Of a stretch of 64,000 bases of DNA, positions 25,840-38,356 are shown in pieces. The translations under genes and the position numbers were made by a program. Under the pieces are notes generated by a model. It was not told where the DNA came from, did not search any database, and saw only the letters and a list, made by a program, of their open reading frames with translations. The DNA is taken from NCBI GenBank assembly GCA_000320545.1, contig ADNK01001276.1:46001-110000 (forward strand), written 5' to 3'. Origin of the DNA: Bigelowiella natans CCMP2755. Its lineage: Eukaryota > Cercozoa > Chlorarachniophyceae. Each line of letters begins with the position of its first letter. The stretch's first letter is position 1.

Positions 25840-26158
25840 ATACGGATATGTAATGTGAGCTAATGCCGATGACCGACCCTAACAACTTGAACGAAATGAG
25901 CGTCAAAGTCGCATTGAGGCACGCTGTCTCCACTGGCATCCAGATCACAGCTTCCAACCTCAATCGCACCTTCTGAGCGATCCTGGAACCCCCCCTCCCC
26001 TTCCGTCTGGCTCCCCTCGGTGTCAAGGACGAGGGAGAGGCATGATCCTGGCGGTGGGGCCTATTATGGCCCGGTAGGAGGATTTTCGTCATCTTTTGCA
26101 CGAAGTCAACTTTCGATCCCATGATGAGATTGAGAAAGTACCACCTGCATGAGCGAGT

Positions 26159-26191
<33 letters not shown>

Positions 26192-26501
26192 GCGTCCATA
26201 CAGACGACGACAGCAGGTGGCGATAACCAACCATAGCAATGTCTGAGAAAGGGAAGATAGGCTGCGAGGAAGCAAGGAGGAGGAGGAGGAGGAGGAGGAG
26301 GAGGGAGACTAGGAAACGAATGCATGATTCCTAGTCTCTACCAGGATGCAACCCATCCATGGCGGTGCTAGAAATAGTAGTAGTAGTAGTAGTTGTTGTT
26401 GTTGTAGTCGTCGTTGTAGCAGCAGCAGCAGCAGTAGTAGTAGCAGTGCTTTAGCAATAGAAGTAGTCCTTCATCAAACTAACGGCGCTCTATTCACCAA
26501 T

Positions 26502-26532
<31 letters not shown>

Positions 26533-26979
26533 CAGTAGGAAAAGCCACCAGTATGGTCGGGGGAGGGGGGAGGGGGGAGGGGGGGAGGGGTTGGGACTGT
26601 GATAGTCGGGGAAACATACACGAGGAGTATCTTCGTGAAGGAGGCGGAGAGGTGGGAGATCATCGCCCAGAACCCAGAGAACAAACCTCCAACAAACCCA
26701 GCGACCTTATATAAGGAAGGAAGGATGGGGTCAGCAGCAGCAGCAACACCAATGACAGAAAAGGGAAGTCTTAGCGCCGCACTATAACATTATGCACTGT
26801 GTTGCGAGTAGCATAGATGTTAAGCAAGATAGGCCTCCAGAATATGATGACTAACAACTACCCACCCCCTTTGAGTGCTCGAGTAGCGTTTGGGCAGCAC
26901 TGCCAGCATATTCACGTATTTCGTCGCGGTAGGCCTCGATATATCTAGAATGAATGTGGGGGGGGGGAGGGAGAAGAGA

Positions 26980-27023
<44 letters not shown>

Positions 27024-27104
27024 CTATCACATCGACAATAACAACCACTTCTGAAAGAAACGTAAGCTATATGTACACACAATTTTATTAAATACATATT
27101 TCTT

Positions 27105-27159
<55 letters not shown>

Positions 27160-27455
27160 AGTGAGTGAGTATATTAGCGTACCCGTAGCCCTCTTCTACC
27201 TTACGGTAGAGATTCGAAAAAGATATTCCCATAAAGAAGCTAGAGAGGAGGCTGGAAGAAGAAGATGACGATGATGATGATAACGGTGCCGTTGTAGCAG
27301 CACCAAGACGACGATTTGCAGTAGTTTTCAACGTTGATGGTGGCGATGAAGGCGACGAGGAGACAGATTCTGACACAACAATAAACAGCATAGCTTAGAA
27401 GCCATATTGTCGATTAAGCTTAAGAGCAGGGCAACATGCACCTGCACACTAGAAT

Positions 27456-27487
<32 letters not shown>

Positions 27488-28299
27488 CCACTACTACTTA
27501 CTACCCACTATTACACCTGAATGTACAGGTATCATCGTGTGTTGAAGAAGATAAAGAGGTTATATTATCACAGATCACCATCGACGGTTTTGTTCACAAA
27601 ACAGGCTGCTTTTTAACCGATGGTAGCACGTATCTCCAACCTGCTAGCGATTCTCTTGCTGAGGATTCGGATGATGCCTCTGCGCGCCGGGTGGCCTCGA
27701 AATCTTCCATATGAAGATCCAAAGCTGTAGCCTTGGCTGCTGATGGTGACCACGCAAGGTCGCCCATGCTTCCTGTTGATGTGTCGTTCTGTGCAATGGT
27801 CCCAGCTAGGTGCAACTTCAAAAGGGCGTCTGCTCCCTTTTCCACGTATTCCCACCACCACTCACCCCCATAGATCGACGATGACGTGTTGTGAATTGCG
27901 CCTGGGAGGAAAGCGCACACGCAACATCAGAGGACGGACAGCTGTTTTGCGGGGTCGAATAGTGCAACTTATTGTTACCAAGGATATCGTCTGTGGGCCT
28001 GCCTGTCTGAAGATTCTGGTACGCATCCCGTGCAATCTGGTGATGATGTGGGCAGGTAGTAGCAGCAGCAGTAGTAGTAGTAGTAGTTGTAGTAAGTATG
28101 GGAAGTGATGATGAAAACACATAATAGTAGCAGCATTGATGAGGGTACGAAGTCATGGGGAGAATCCTCCCTCCTCCCACCCTTCTTTATCCCCCTACTG
28201 ACCCCGGTGCTATTCATGCGTGTGCGCGTAAATACGCGATCTTACCGGAAACCATTGCTCGTCGTTGTAGTTTTCCTTCAGCATATTATTGCACACAAA

Positions 28300-28334
<35 letters not shown>

Positions 28335-30729
28335 TCACGTTCTCACATTTTCACATTTATACATACCCAAGGCTATATACATAAGCTGAATATTATAACA
28401 ATACAGGCAAGGTCCACCTCTCCTTCCATTCTAAAGGCAAAGGTTCATCGCTACTACCTCAACATAGCCGTAAGCAGTATGGAGGTATGAGGACGTGACG
28501 TTGCTGTAGTAATCGACATCAATGTTCTTCATCTGCGACTCAAGATTCAGCGCCGCCGAGCCGTACAGATAACGTAATAGGTCTGATGGATGATGACAGG
28601 AAGAGATTTTATCATCATTTGCACTTTTTGGGTCAAATCGGTGAAATGAAAATCGCTGAATAATGTGAGAAGTTTTCAATTATTTCCCCACATCATGATC
28701 ATTATGTGTGGGAGACTGCTGCTGTCACTTCTTCTTGTCACACTACTCTCTAACGAGCCTCCTCTTACTGATGGCGTCCACTGATGACAGGACGAGGAGA
28801 AGAGACGTTATGGACACAATGATTAGCATGGTAAGCGGTAGCAGAAGCATGGCTGCGGCGCCCTCGTTCGATCCGGCAAACATCTAAAAATAAGAAGAAG
28901 AAGAAGAAGAACAACAACAACAACAGCACATGACTGCCTGCTACTGTCGTGCTACCTTTGTTGCAAAGTGTTCGAAGACAGAAAGGGAGGGAGAGAGAGA
29001 GAGAGAGACACACAGAGAGAGAGAACCAGCAAGTGGTTTCTTTATTTCTCATTAAAAAAGTAGAACGGAGCGTGCGTTGGGATTCTTCTTCTTCTTCTTA
29101 TTATTATTATTAGGAGATGATTATTGCTTGCAAATGAATGCCTTGGTGCAGTGAATGAGCCAACGTGATATGTGAATCTGCAGCGGCGACCACAGCACCA
29201 CCATTATCCCTGTACACACGCCGGAAAGCAAACACAGGAAGCTGAGAAAAAGTATTAATACAGTCTTCTCTGGGCAGAGGAATGAGCTTATTAATTGAGC
29301 ATTTTTACACACTTCCAACGCCATTTACCTATCGTAGCCGTTGCCACAGACTGAATAGAGAATAGAGCGAGAAAATAATCAAGACAGCAAGAAGGTGCGA
29401 GATAGCGTCAGAACATGATGAAGAGGGTATTAGAATTTGCTCGGGTTCGAGTTGCAACCTGCAATAGCATAACAACCACGCTGCTACTGTGTGCCCATAC
29501 TGTCGCTACATAAAGTACTACGATCGTATGAGACGAAGAAGCTGATCGGCAATACCTGGACTGGAAAAGTCTCGCAAATCGCCGAGTACGACAGCGCCAA
29601 CAGAAGCCATATCGGAGCATTACTGACCACCGTAGACCTGTTGCATGTGATTACGATGATAGGACTGTGAGCAGCCGGAGGAACTTAGGAAAAGGAGTAG
29701 GAGACAATAATGTAATGATGATGTTGGGGAGGAGGATAAGGAGGGAGAGGAGGAGGAGAAGGAAGGACGTATGTGGCATGATTGCGGACGTTCCTAATGG
29801 CAAGATAGATGGTAGGTAGATTTCAGCTACCATCTATCAATAGCTCCTTCCACAGACGCATTTTCTGAAGTATGATCTGCATCCTCCCTCGCCTCCTCGT
29901 TGTCGTCATCGTCGTCTTCGCTACTTACTTCAGGGTTACTGTCGTCGTGATCAGCCGTTTTCTCGACGCGGGGCTCCTCATTGAAGAGAGCAAGGTTCAG
30001 GCTCGAAGAATGCAACATCCGAAATACTATGTTTGAGTGTATGATGCCTGCCAAAAAGACAAAGCGATGAAAAACAACGAGTACTATCATTCAATCTTAT
30101 CATGCTTCGCCGCCCATGTCCCGCGATTCCTTTTCCACAACACCCCTGCGAAATTTGTTTGGAAATGCGCTATTACGAATGAAGACACCATCCAGGACGG
30201 AGGAGCGATTGTGCTGAGATTTGAACCACCGCACCAACGCTCTTTTGCGAGAATGTAACGCCTGAATCCAAAATTCATATGGCAGCAAAATTCATAAATC
30301 TAAGATCGCGCACGTTCACAAAACTAGTGTGACTACTAGTACTTCATCGTGGGGTTTGGATAAACGACCTGTGCGTAGAGGAATGCCCAGAAAATGACTT
30401 CTAAGTAGTCTTCGAACATCACGTAATTCAGATACACAAGACCCCCAACTAGTAGCGTGATCATTGTGCCCAGGACGTTTGCTGAGGACAATTTTTAGTG
30501 AGGGAAGATAAAGATGGTGTTAGGGTTGAAGGTTTGCGTATCTACCGTGAACAAGATCAGTGAGGCAGGGGGGGGAGGAGGCGTCCCTCTTTCGCGATGA
30601 CACTTCGCCTTCCGAGTCCCTTTTTGAAGGTACACTTCTTCTTGGGGGCAGAGCTGCAGCCTCCTTCACCTCTTCGTCCTGTCCGTCTCCCCCCGTGGAC
30701 ATCGCCACCACCGCCGCCGCCGTCGTCAT
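24516..30729 (-). CDS. Polytopic membrane protein of TMEM245 / AI-2E exporter-like type
   Basis: About 20 exons on the minus strand give ~790 residues. The ATG at 30729 opens a polar N-terminus, then TMs at exon 30369-30481 (LLVGGLVYLNYVMFEDYLEV, FWAFLYAQ). This is the entry signature of TMEM245 proteins, eukaryotic relatives of the AI-2E exporter family. Later hydrophobic exons include 29556-29637, 29329-29350 (22 nt), 28769-28883, 26620-26705, 25878-26144 (WYFLNLIMGSKVDF; ETACLNATLTLISFKLLG), 25685-25756, 25401-25449 and 24968-25081. The last exon is 24516-24635. Phases agree at nearly all junctions; the link from exon 29209 to exon 28883 is unresolved. An acidic loop lies at residues ~150-200. 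Substrate and membrane are unknown. The family call rests on pattern resemblance and is moderately sure; a polytopic membrane protein is certain. Confidence 0.75.
24647..24681. repeat. TA microsatellite just outside the last TMEM245-like exon
   Basis: AT alternation immediately upstream (minus strand) of the acceptor for exon 24516-24635. Confidence 0.9.
25637..25680. repeat. CTT microsatellite abutting a donor site
   Basis: On the minus strand this GAA tract begins within a few bases of the donor of exon 25685-25756. Confidence 0.9.
26985..27019. repeat. GA microsatellite
   Basis: GA dinucleotide tract in an intron of the TMEM245-like gene; reads as the CT pyrimidine tract on the coding strand. 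Confidence 0.9.
27111..27161. repeat. Compound TA/TG microsatellite
   Basis: TA alternation running directly into TG alternation, close to the donor of exon 27183-27369. Confidence 0.9.
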
Positions 30730-31041
30730 TCTCCTGTTCTTTTGTCCTCTCTCTCCGATCGACTTACGAGTACCGGTGCTCTGATAACATAAAATAGCTT
30801 GTCGCAGCTTAGAAATAGGGGGGATTTTGTCTGATTATGCGTTCGTTTCCGCTGCCCTCTCGGCGTTAGAGCGACATCACTGTACGCTCTCCCTGCTCGG
30901 GCTGATTGATTGACAATGACCGGTCTCTACTTCTTAGGCGACCAATGCTTCCTTTCTTCTCTCTTCCACACCTGTTTGACGTATGGGTAGCAAGTATTTG
31001 ATCCCGTGCTGTGTCTGGCATTAGAAAAACGCGGGAGCACC
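30730..31041. promoter_or_regulatory. Divergent upstream region, TMEM245-like gene / tandem-domain gene
   Basis: About 310 bp between divergent start codons, no coding signal. Confidence 0.4.
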
Positions 31042-32412
31042 ATGCTCAAGCAAGTGAATTTGCCCGAGGGAGCACAGGTCATGAATCGATGAGAGCGTCC
31101 GCACTAGGATTCACTTCAGGATTGAGCAAGAATCTCTTTAAGAACGCAAGCTTTTTCAATTATTTATTGCTTTAGGTGCAGTTTCTCACCGCAATTTTTG
31201 AAGAGTTTGGGCTCGCCATTTTACAACAGATGGAACCTGAGGTGTGGTCATTGCGCTCACAGACACCGAACAAGCATACATGCCCACTTGATATTACCTC
31301 TTCCGTGCGGGAGGTTTGATATGAAGAAGGCGAAGATGAACACCAAAATATAGGGGAAGATGAGTGGCGTATTGGTTCGCACGCGCAAGCTAGTTGGACA
31401 AATGTGCCAGTATCATAGATGTTTGCGTATATATTGCGGTTCTGCCTCACCCTTTTCATTCTTTAGAAGCTAAAGCAGTTTCTTTCAAAGGCGGGAATGA
31501 AACCTGGTGCTATAAGTCTCCTAACGTCGTCTCATAATATCCTGTATTGATCTCTTTAATCTCTTTTCACGTCGTATTCCGAATTTAACCGACTCTCGAT
31601 CCTGGCCGTTCAGCTTTTTATAGTTATGTATGGCCAGCAGCTCAGAGTGCCATGACCGACCTATTTCTATAACTATAACGTAGAAACCACTCATCTTCGC
31701 TCAGCCATGTGATTGTATTGTAGGACATGCCGCAAGGATTCGAAGAGAACTGGAGAAAGATGCGAGAAAAAAAGGAGATGGAGAAAAGGGAGAGGAAGAT
31801 GAGAAGGAGAAAAAAGAAAAGGGAAGCGAATTTCCATGGATAAAACCCCCAAAGGACGTGGAGTACGAGGATGAAGACGGCGACGTCATCAAATTTTGCA
31901 TTGAGGAGGGCAGACTAATCAAGTATGTTAATGGGTTGAGAAAAGTTGGGGAGAATGACACGGGTGGAGTGGTAACTAAATTGTACTATTCTCCGCCAAG
32001 GCTAATAGAAGATCAGTGCTATTGGGGAGGCAATGCGCCAGTGTCCGTCTTCAACGATCTCGCAGCTCTTGCTGACTTTGCCAGGGTTCGGCACTACCTA
32101 CCGCCGTCATATGTGGAGTTTTATGATAGTGACGATGACCTCATTAAATACGCGGTGGAAAACAACAATATTGTCAAATACGTGAATGGCCAGAAAAGGG
32201 TAGGAGATGGTAAGGACACAACCGGTATCGTTACGAAGTTCTACGTTTATAATAGTAAATATGATGGCTATAAGCGGGTTGAAGACCAGCAACACTGGGG
32301 CGGGGATATGAGTTGCAATGATCTACGCGATCTTTACTCAATGACGCAGCTTTATCAGATACCTGTACATGGTTACAGTATAGATAATCCTGACGAAAAT
32401 TCGCTGTACTAA
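31042..32412 (+). CDS. Protein with two tandem copies of a ~80-residue domain
   Basis: Four exons join in phase: 31042-31077, 31176-31241, 31467-31515 and 31724-32412, giving 279 residues. The ATG is in a good context (gcaccATGC). The first ~65 residues are helical (FLTAIFEEFGLAILQQMEPE, then KLKQFLSKAGMKPGAIRHAA). A Lys/Glu-rich linker follows. Residues ~95-175 and ~180-262 are two copies of one domain: VEYEDEDGDVIKFCIEEG with LIKYVNGLRKVG, TGGVVTKLYY and QCYWGG, against VEFYDSDDDLIKYAVENN with IVKYVNGQKRVG, TTGIVTKFYV and QHWGG. Each copy looks like a small beta-rich unit closing with W-G-G. I do not know the family. No signal peptide or membrane segment is seen. Confidence 0.85.
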
Positions 32413-32709
32413 GGTAGTGAAGTAGACAGTGAAGAGTCCAGTGAAGAGGATGACAATTAATGCGGCAGAATGATACCCTGATATAATGATTTATACATCA
32501 AGATGACCTTGTTGTATAAAACGTACAGCATGTTGCCAGTTAGCTGGCGGTATTGATCGTATGTGCAAACTAGAAATATCAGCATATGTTTCGTAAATTT
32601 TGCACAATGACTATAATGAAAGCATTATGTTATGAGTCAGCGATAGCACGCAGAATATTTTTTGAATTTAGCGTATCCTATATCCTTTAATTTAGCCTTA
32701 CACAGCAGT

Positions 32710-32783
<74 letters not shown>

Positions 32784-33554
32784 AACTGACCGCCATCATG
32801 GACCGCGACGACGAAACAAAACGCCTCTCAAATGAAGAAAAAAGAACTCGCACTGCTGCGCGCAAAGCACGACATGACCGTCCAATTTGCAACACTTTTT
32901 CGTAATGCAACATGTGACAATGGAAGCAAATAGATACAACTTAAGCGCTGTAGCCGCTGCTTTGCATAGCTACATTGGGATGACAATTGAAAAGGTTTGA
33001 ACATTTTATTACATCCGTCTCATTCATGTATCGCATGCTTGTGCATCGTAGCATGTTGATTGTTCAGCACGTCTGGTTGGTGCACACATGCCATGGCACA
33101 GGTGCTGCATACGATACGCACCGCCTACGATACTTCATTTTTCCAATTGCTGCTAGCTTCAGCATCTCAATTGCTACTCATATAATATAGACAACGCAAT
33201 GTCTACCATTATATCCAGTCGACTTACACAGAAATTAGATTTAGGCCAATGAACAGGTGCATGCTTCGCGCGCGTGTCGGCGGAGCTTCAACTTAACTGT
33301 CTTCTTGCAGTCGCAATGTAGCATCGTTATAAACAAAACATGCTGCAACCCTAACGTAGAACATGTGATAAATTCGGTACATAGACTTCTTAGTGCCGTG
33401 CTACACAGCATTCAATGCATCAATGCACGTGCATTGCACCGCATGGCTTCACGACTTAATGTTTCAAAAGTCTAAGCTCATAATAATCTCGAGCACTGCT
33501 AAAAAGAAATTACGTGAAAGAGCATCGTTTGAATTGATGGCACGTAAACTACAG
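32413..33554. other. Convergent 3'-3' spacer with compound microsatellite and dispersed repeat copy
   Basis: A compound CT/TA microsatellite lies at about 32709-32781. From about 32880 to 33070 the sequence is collinear with a stretch near 55980-56170 in another convergent spacer (see findings). TGCATGC and CATG words are frequent around 33030-33100 and 33260. No gene was identified. Confidence 0.55.
32709..32781. repeat. Compound CT/TA microsatellite in a convergent spacer
   Basis: A CT tract followed directly by a TA tract, about 70 bp in all. Confidence 0.9.
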
Positions 33555-34520
33555 TCACGTAGCAGTTGAAAGACTTATAGGTGCTTCTATTTGGCTAATC
33601 ATGTCTGCAACACTTGCAGCCTGAAAAAGTAAGTGTACACACACAAATTGTATGCACATGTGTCGATGTGTCTGTTTGAAAAAGAAAGAGAGTGATTTTG
33701 TTGTAGTATGTAATGTGCATTAGCATTCGCATAACCTAAGCACGAGTGTACAATTATAATATTATAATTAGTTATGCATCCCCTGCCTAAATGGTGGCTT
33801 ACATTTCTGACTGCGGCGCTTTTCTCCTTGTCGAATGCTGCCTTCAATTTCTATATTTTCATAAATGTCGCACATTAACTTTATTCTATATTAGCTCGAC
33901 AATTTATAACACCTGTATATGTGCCTTGTGTTGCTTTATATAATCTGGGGATTTTTATCGAAAAATTAACATTTGATTGAGGAGAAAGAATAAAGATGCA
34001 CACGTCAGTGAAACTGATTTACTTTGATTTACAGCAGCCATGGTGTTTGCCTCCGAGATTTCGCCTTCAATTTTTGCCTGCGTGGCCGCTGAAAATATTA
34101 TTTATTCAATGATTTCATCGTTTTGGAAATGATTTGACATGGAGCTACCAATTTGGTTGGAAAGCGCAATGAGGTCTCTGGCACCTAATAATGCACACGC
34201 TGTTTGTCATCATATTTACTCTTGCGGAATAAAACGATGCACAGACCTGGTCTAGTCGCCACTTTTCCTTCCAATCCAGTGTGTCTCACAGCAGAAGGGA
34301 GATCCGTGCTTAACCCTGGAGCTAAGACTGGGAGGACCTTGCCCCTCTGTTCCAGCCACAAGAACGTAACACACACGATGAGCAATCCAATCCAAAAAAT
34401 TACTTCAGAACCCTGTATTACCTTCGCGTTCTCTTGTATCTCTGCCCCATGTATTGTGGAAGCAAGTAGCCATGCAGCAAGTAAGCACAGACGGCAACTG
34501 AAGCCTGCTTTAGCCACCAT
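33555..34520 (-). CDS. Small signal-peptide and single-TM protein with helical tail
   Basis: Four exons join in phase: 34247-34520, 34033-34088, 33803-33850 and 33555-33620, giving 147 residues. The N-terminus MVAKAGFSCRLCLLAAWLLA then STIHGA is a classic signal peptide with a plausible cleavage after the Ala. A second hydrophobic segment (VIFWIGLLIVCVTFLWL, residues ~40-57) would anchor the mature protein. The tail after residue ~95 is an amphipathic charged helix (QAKIEGEISEANTMAAKLKA, FDKEKSAAVRN). The family is not recognised. The layout resembles small organelle or secretory-membrane subunits, but no function can be assigned. Reading-frame continuity across three introns makes coding likely despite its size. 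Confidence 0.75.
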
Positions 34521-35236
34521 TCTGGCTCCTAAGTGTCGTTGAGGCTGGCTGTGCTTCGAAACGAGAGTCGGAAGGCCGCAACGCCTTCGCTTTCCGGTTG
34601 TTTTTTTGAATTTTTAAACTTTTGCGGCTTAACGCTTACCGATAAATAAAGTTTTTACTTAAGTCATGAAACGTAAAAAGCGGGTCTCAGTATTTTTCCA
34701 CTGCTTCGAATAATGTCGCACAATATGTAAGCTTTACTTTGTCCTGCTTTCCAACTGGAGTTGGTCACCTTAGCTGGATTTACGCAGCCTTTTTGACAGA
34801 ATTCGATGTTTCTGTTGATAAATTGAATGGCATCTAACGAAGACACGAAGTGACTGTGCTGAACCTGAAAATTAGGGCACATCTAGGACTCCTGATTTTC
34901 CCTTATTTTGGACAATTTGGCACATGGTTCACCAGAATAAAAGCGTTAGAAAAAGCTCTACTATGGAAAGCCATCCATAATTGAAGTCATACGTCTTCTA
35001 GTTTCCGTAAATATCGTGAGAAATACGGATATTGAGACCGGCAGTCGTGCATTAGATCGTCTGAATATTTATTTGGCACCATCTCATCATTTTAGATTGC
35101 AAGGGCCTCAGGATTTCGGTCTTTAGGCTCCATGACGATCCGGTCAAGGGGATAATTTCGAGTCGCACAATAAAAATTTCATGCCTTTTCTATTTTATTT
35201 TGGATTTGATTCTGCACTTCAGTCTTGGAAGTCGCG
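34521..35236. promoter_or_regulatory. Divergent upstream region, small membrane protein gene / BT1-type transporter gene
   Basis: About 715 bp between divergent start codons. A 72-codon open frame on the minus strand (34664-34882) has no splice or family support and is not called. Confidence 0.35.
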
Positions 35237-38200
35237 ATGGAGGTCGGCGGCGGCAAGGGCTCTGAGGAAGGAAAGGTCTCGTCGGTTCGTTAGGATAGCA
35301 TAGGTTTTCCGAGTCTATGGACCCAGCCTGACAGCCGTAAACATAGATCTTATCCCTCTCACGCTTAACTAACGCCCTTTCTCTTTCTGGCAGTCGAAAT
35401 TCCTCCTAATAAACGAGTCGGACGGTAGTGACAATGAAATAGAGAAGGTCGCCACTCTATCTTTCGAACGGGATTTTAAGTAGTTTACATACTTTATAAT
35501 ACCCAAGGCTCCCCTCCTAAAAGGGAAAAGCGGCAAGAGTGGAAAGGAAGTCCGCGAAATAAACGATGCTGTCCTCGTTCCATCACCAGTAAGATTTTGA
35601 ATCTCATGGATATTTTTCAAATTTTTGCATTGTTGACATTTCGATGTCATTTGTGTGAATATAGACGCAACTTTGGAGTATCCGAGCACTATGGTTTTTC
35701 TTAGGGGCAACGAACCCCTTCCCAGGGTAGTGATTCAATCTTCTCTCACTAAGCCTCTCTCATCGTTTAGGCAGCAAATCTCTTCCATTAAGATATTTTT
35801 AGAATCACTTATATTTTGTACAAACAGGGTGGCATTAAGATTCTACATGGTGAATGATTTGGGAGCCTCTCCTCACCTTCAAGCGTAATGATAAAGTTCA
35901 TTATTTTACTAAATTCTAGAGAGTGAAATGAAATGCAATGTCTGGCAGGCTTATTGGCGTACTGAGTGGGTTCGCTTGGAACCTTAAAATGCCCGTAGCC
36001 TTCGCATCTGACGTTATCCCTGTTGGTAAGAGATACTTATATATAACTGCGAACACAAAACTACAATCGGGAATCTGGAGTTAATATGACTCCCTATTAA
36101 CCGGCAGGTGGGTATCGCCGGAAGCCTTACCTGTATTTCGGCTTGGCTATATACATGTTCAGCTTTATGGGGCTTGCCGTGTTTCCTCCTGGGTAACAAT
36201 TCATATTATGTTCAACGGTTAGGGGTTGTATTGATTTTTCTCGTAACTTCGCTGCAAGATTTTAAGACATTCGATGATATCTCGCACATATATATTTTTT
36301 AAAGCTATGGGACGGCTACTGTCTTCATGAGTCTTTCTACACTGGGACAGGTCCTACTGATTACCACCATTCTATTGGTAATATTAACATTCAAATTGTA
36401 CATTCTTGTTTCGATTCAGATGATGGCTGGGGTCATGTGTGATACCCTCATTGTTGAGAACATGCGCCACGAATCTGCAGCTACGCGTGGGAAACTCCAA
36501 ACAGAGGTTTGCTGTTTTCGAGCGTGCAAGCGTGAATGATCGTCGTATTAATTCTTTTTGCGTTGTTGGGGTCTACATACGTAAATTTGTTCCAACATTC
36601 ACAGTGCTGGATATTGATGACGCTTGCGGGAATTGGAGGCACTTTAGCAGGAGGCTTTGTATTTGCGGCACCGTCAATGACAAACAGCCGCGTGTTCATG
36701 ATTAACGCTCTCATCAAGCTGCTGGTTGTTCCCTTTGCATTCATGTTGGTGGAGAACCCAATTCCCCCTCCTATAGCTGGAACCCCTGCTGAAAGCGCAC
36801 TCTCAACTGCGAGTCGGAGAGGTACTGAGATGTGGGAGGCTCTCAAGCAGGCAAGCGTGTGGCAGCCGACGCTTTTCATCTTCCTCTTCAGGTTCTTCGT
36901 TTGTAGACATGCTAGCCACCATGTTCTCTATCCATGCCTTTGCTTCTCTACTTCTACCCGTCACTCACTGACTTTTACCTGTACTGTTGTTTTCCGTCCG
37001 ATAGCATTTTCCCCAACCCCGGAACGGCAATGACAAACTTCTTTATCGAAGACCTTGGCTTTGGCGAAGAGGAGCTCTCGTACATTGCCGTTGTTGCGAG
37101 CGTCTCTGGAGCACGTATGACTATAGCTCCGTCTTGATTGATCCAATGATGTGATATGACGTTTTTGGTCTTTTGACGCAAATTAGTCGGAATGGGAATA
37201 TACTACCGATACTTCAAGGAATACAACTGGCATTGGTTCTTCGCAACCGTTATTATCCTCTCAGCTGGCCTGTCACTGACGCAGGTTTTTGTATTTACAT
37301 TTCCTTGCGAATACTGTATTCACCTACTGCTTTCTCTTCTCTTCCCCCCTCCCAGTTGTTGTTAGTCTTGCATGTTAACCGGAGATGGGGGGTTCCGGAT
37401 CTAGCCTTCGCTCTTGGGTAAGGAGAGCTTTCGAATCGATGTACCTTTATGAATCATGAACCAATTAGATCAACGTCCATCATCATCATTGCCATCGTTA
37501 TTTCAGGGATGATGCTATCGTTGACGTAACGTGTTCGTTATTGGCCATGCCGATTTTGATCCTCATTGCTTCCATATGTCCAGCGGGTAGTAACTTTAAC
37601 AACAATGTTCGTGACGATGTGAAATGACCAACAGCTAGTATGCCGTTTATGGTGTGCTGCAACTCATGCCGTATGTGGAATTCAGTCACTTTTTCTGTCG
37701 GACAAATGTGTTTCGTCTTTGGAAAAAATAGTATTTTTCTGCTGGTTCTGTGTTCCATCAAAGTAACTCTATTTCTTGTTGACAATTTTGCATGCGATGA
37801 AAATCAAGGAGTATGAAGGTAGTCAAAATCCGCACTGATTCAAATTTGGGATCTACGATATCTATTAGGTGTTGAGAGCTCGTTGTACGCTTTTGTGACT
37901 AGCGTGCAAGTAGCAGGGGGTACCGTTGGAGGAACGATCTCTGCCGGCCTGATTGAAGGCTTTGGAATCACGCTTCACAACTACGATAGACTTTGGCAGC
38001 TTGTCCTAGTAAGAAACCTAATCATCATCATTGTCTTCATCATAATCATCACTGGGGATTCAGAGAGAAATTCGCATTTCTCCTCCCTCATTTTTCGTGT
38101 ATGCATAATTACAGCTTTGTGCCCTGGCTAAGCTTTTGGTGCTTCCTTTCATCCCCATGCTCCCAACGAACCGTAAGTCTCGATCATTGTCATTTTTTAC

Positions 38201-38356
38201 TTTACGGCATGACATCTTATTTCGTGTTACGTAGTCAATAACATCGAAGTCGGCGAGAAATCCTGGAAGGGTGCTGCATTGATTAGCGTGCTTCTCGTTG
38301 GAGGAATATGCTGGGCCTTGGGCCAAGCTAGCTACAAATTAGCTAGAGAATCGTAG
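35237..38356 (+). CDS. Folate-biopterin (BT1/FBT) family transporter, major facilitator type
   Basis: About 15 short exons starting at ATG 35237 (MEVGGGKGSEEGK) and ending at TAG 38354-38356. After a polar N-terminus the exons encode the FBT hallmark order. These are WSIRALWFFLGATNPFPG; ALRFYMVNDLGASPHLQA; LIGVLSGFAWNLKMPVAFAS then DVIPVG; GYRRKPYLYFGLAIYMFSFM; then TLIVENMRHESAATRG. More membrane segments follow (36600-38350), including GGTLAGGFVFAAP, TNFFIEDLGFGEEELSYIAV and VAGGTVGGTISAGLIEG. The SD/D-x-x-P...G-Y-R-R-x-P-Y block is the family's most conserved motif. The family moves folates, pteridines or related organic anions as 12-TM carriers; the substrate and membrane (plasma or plastid) cannot be told from sequence. 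The last segment ends ALGQASYKLARES. Confidence 0.9.

Noticed and set aside
34664-34882. 72-codon minus-strand frame between two divergent genes
   Set aside because: No family, membrane or splice evidence; length is within chance expectation.
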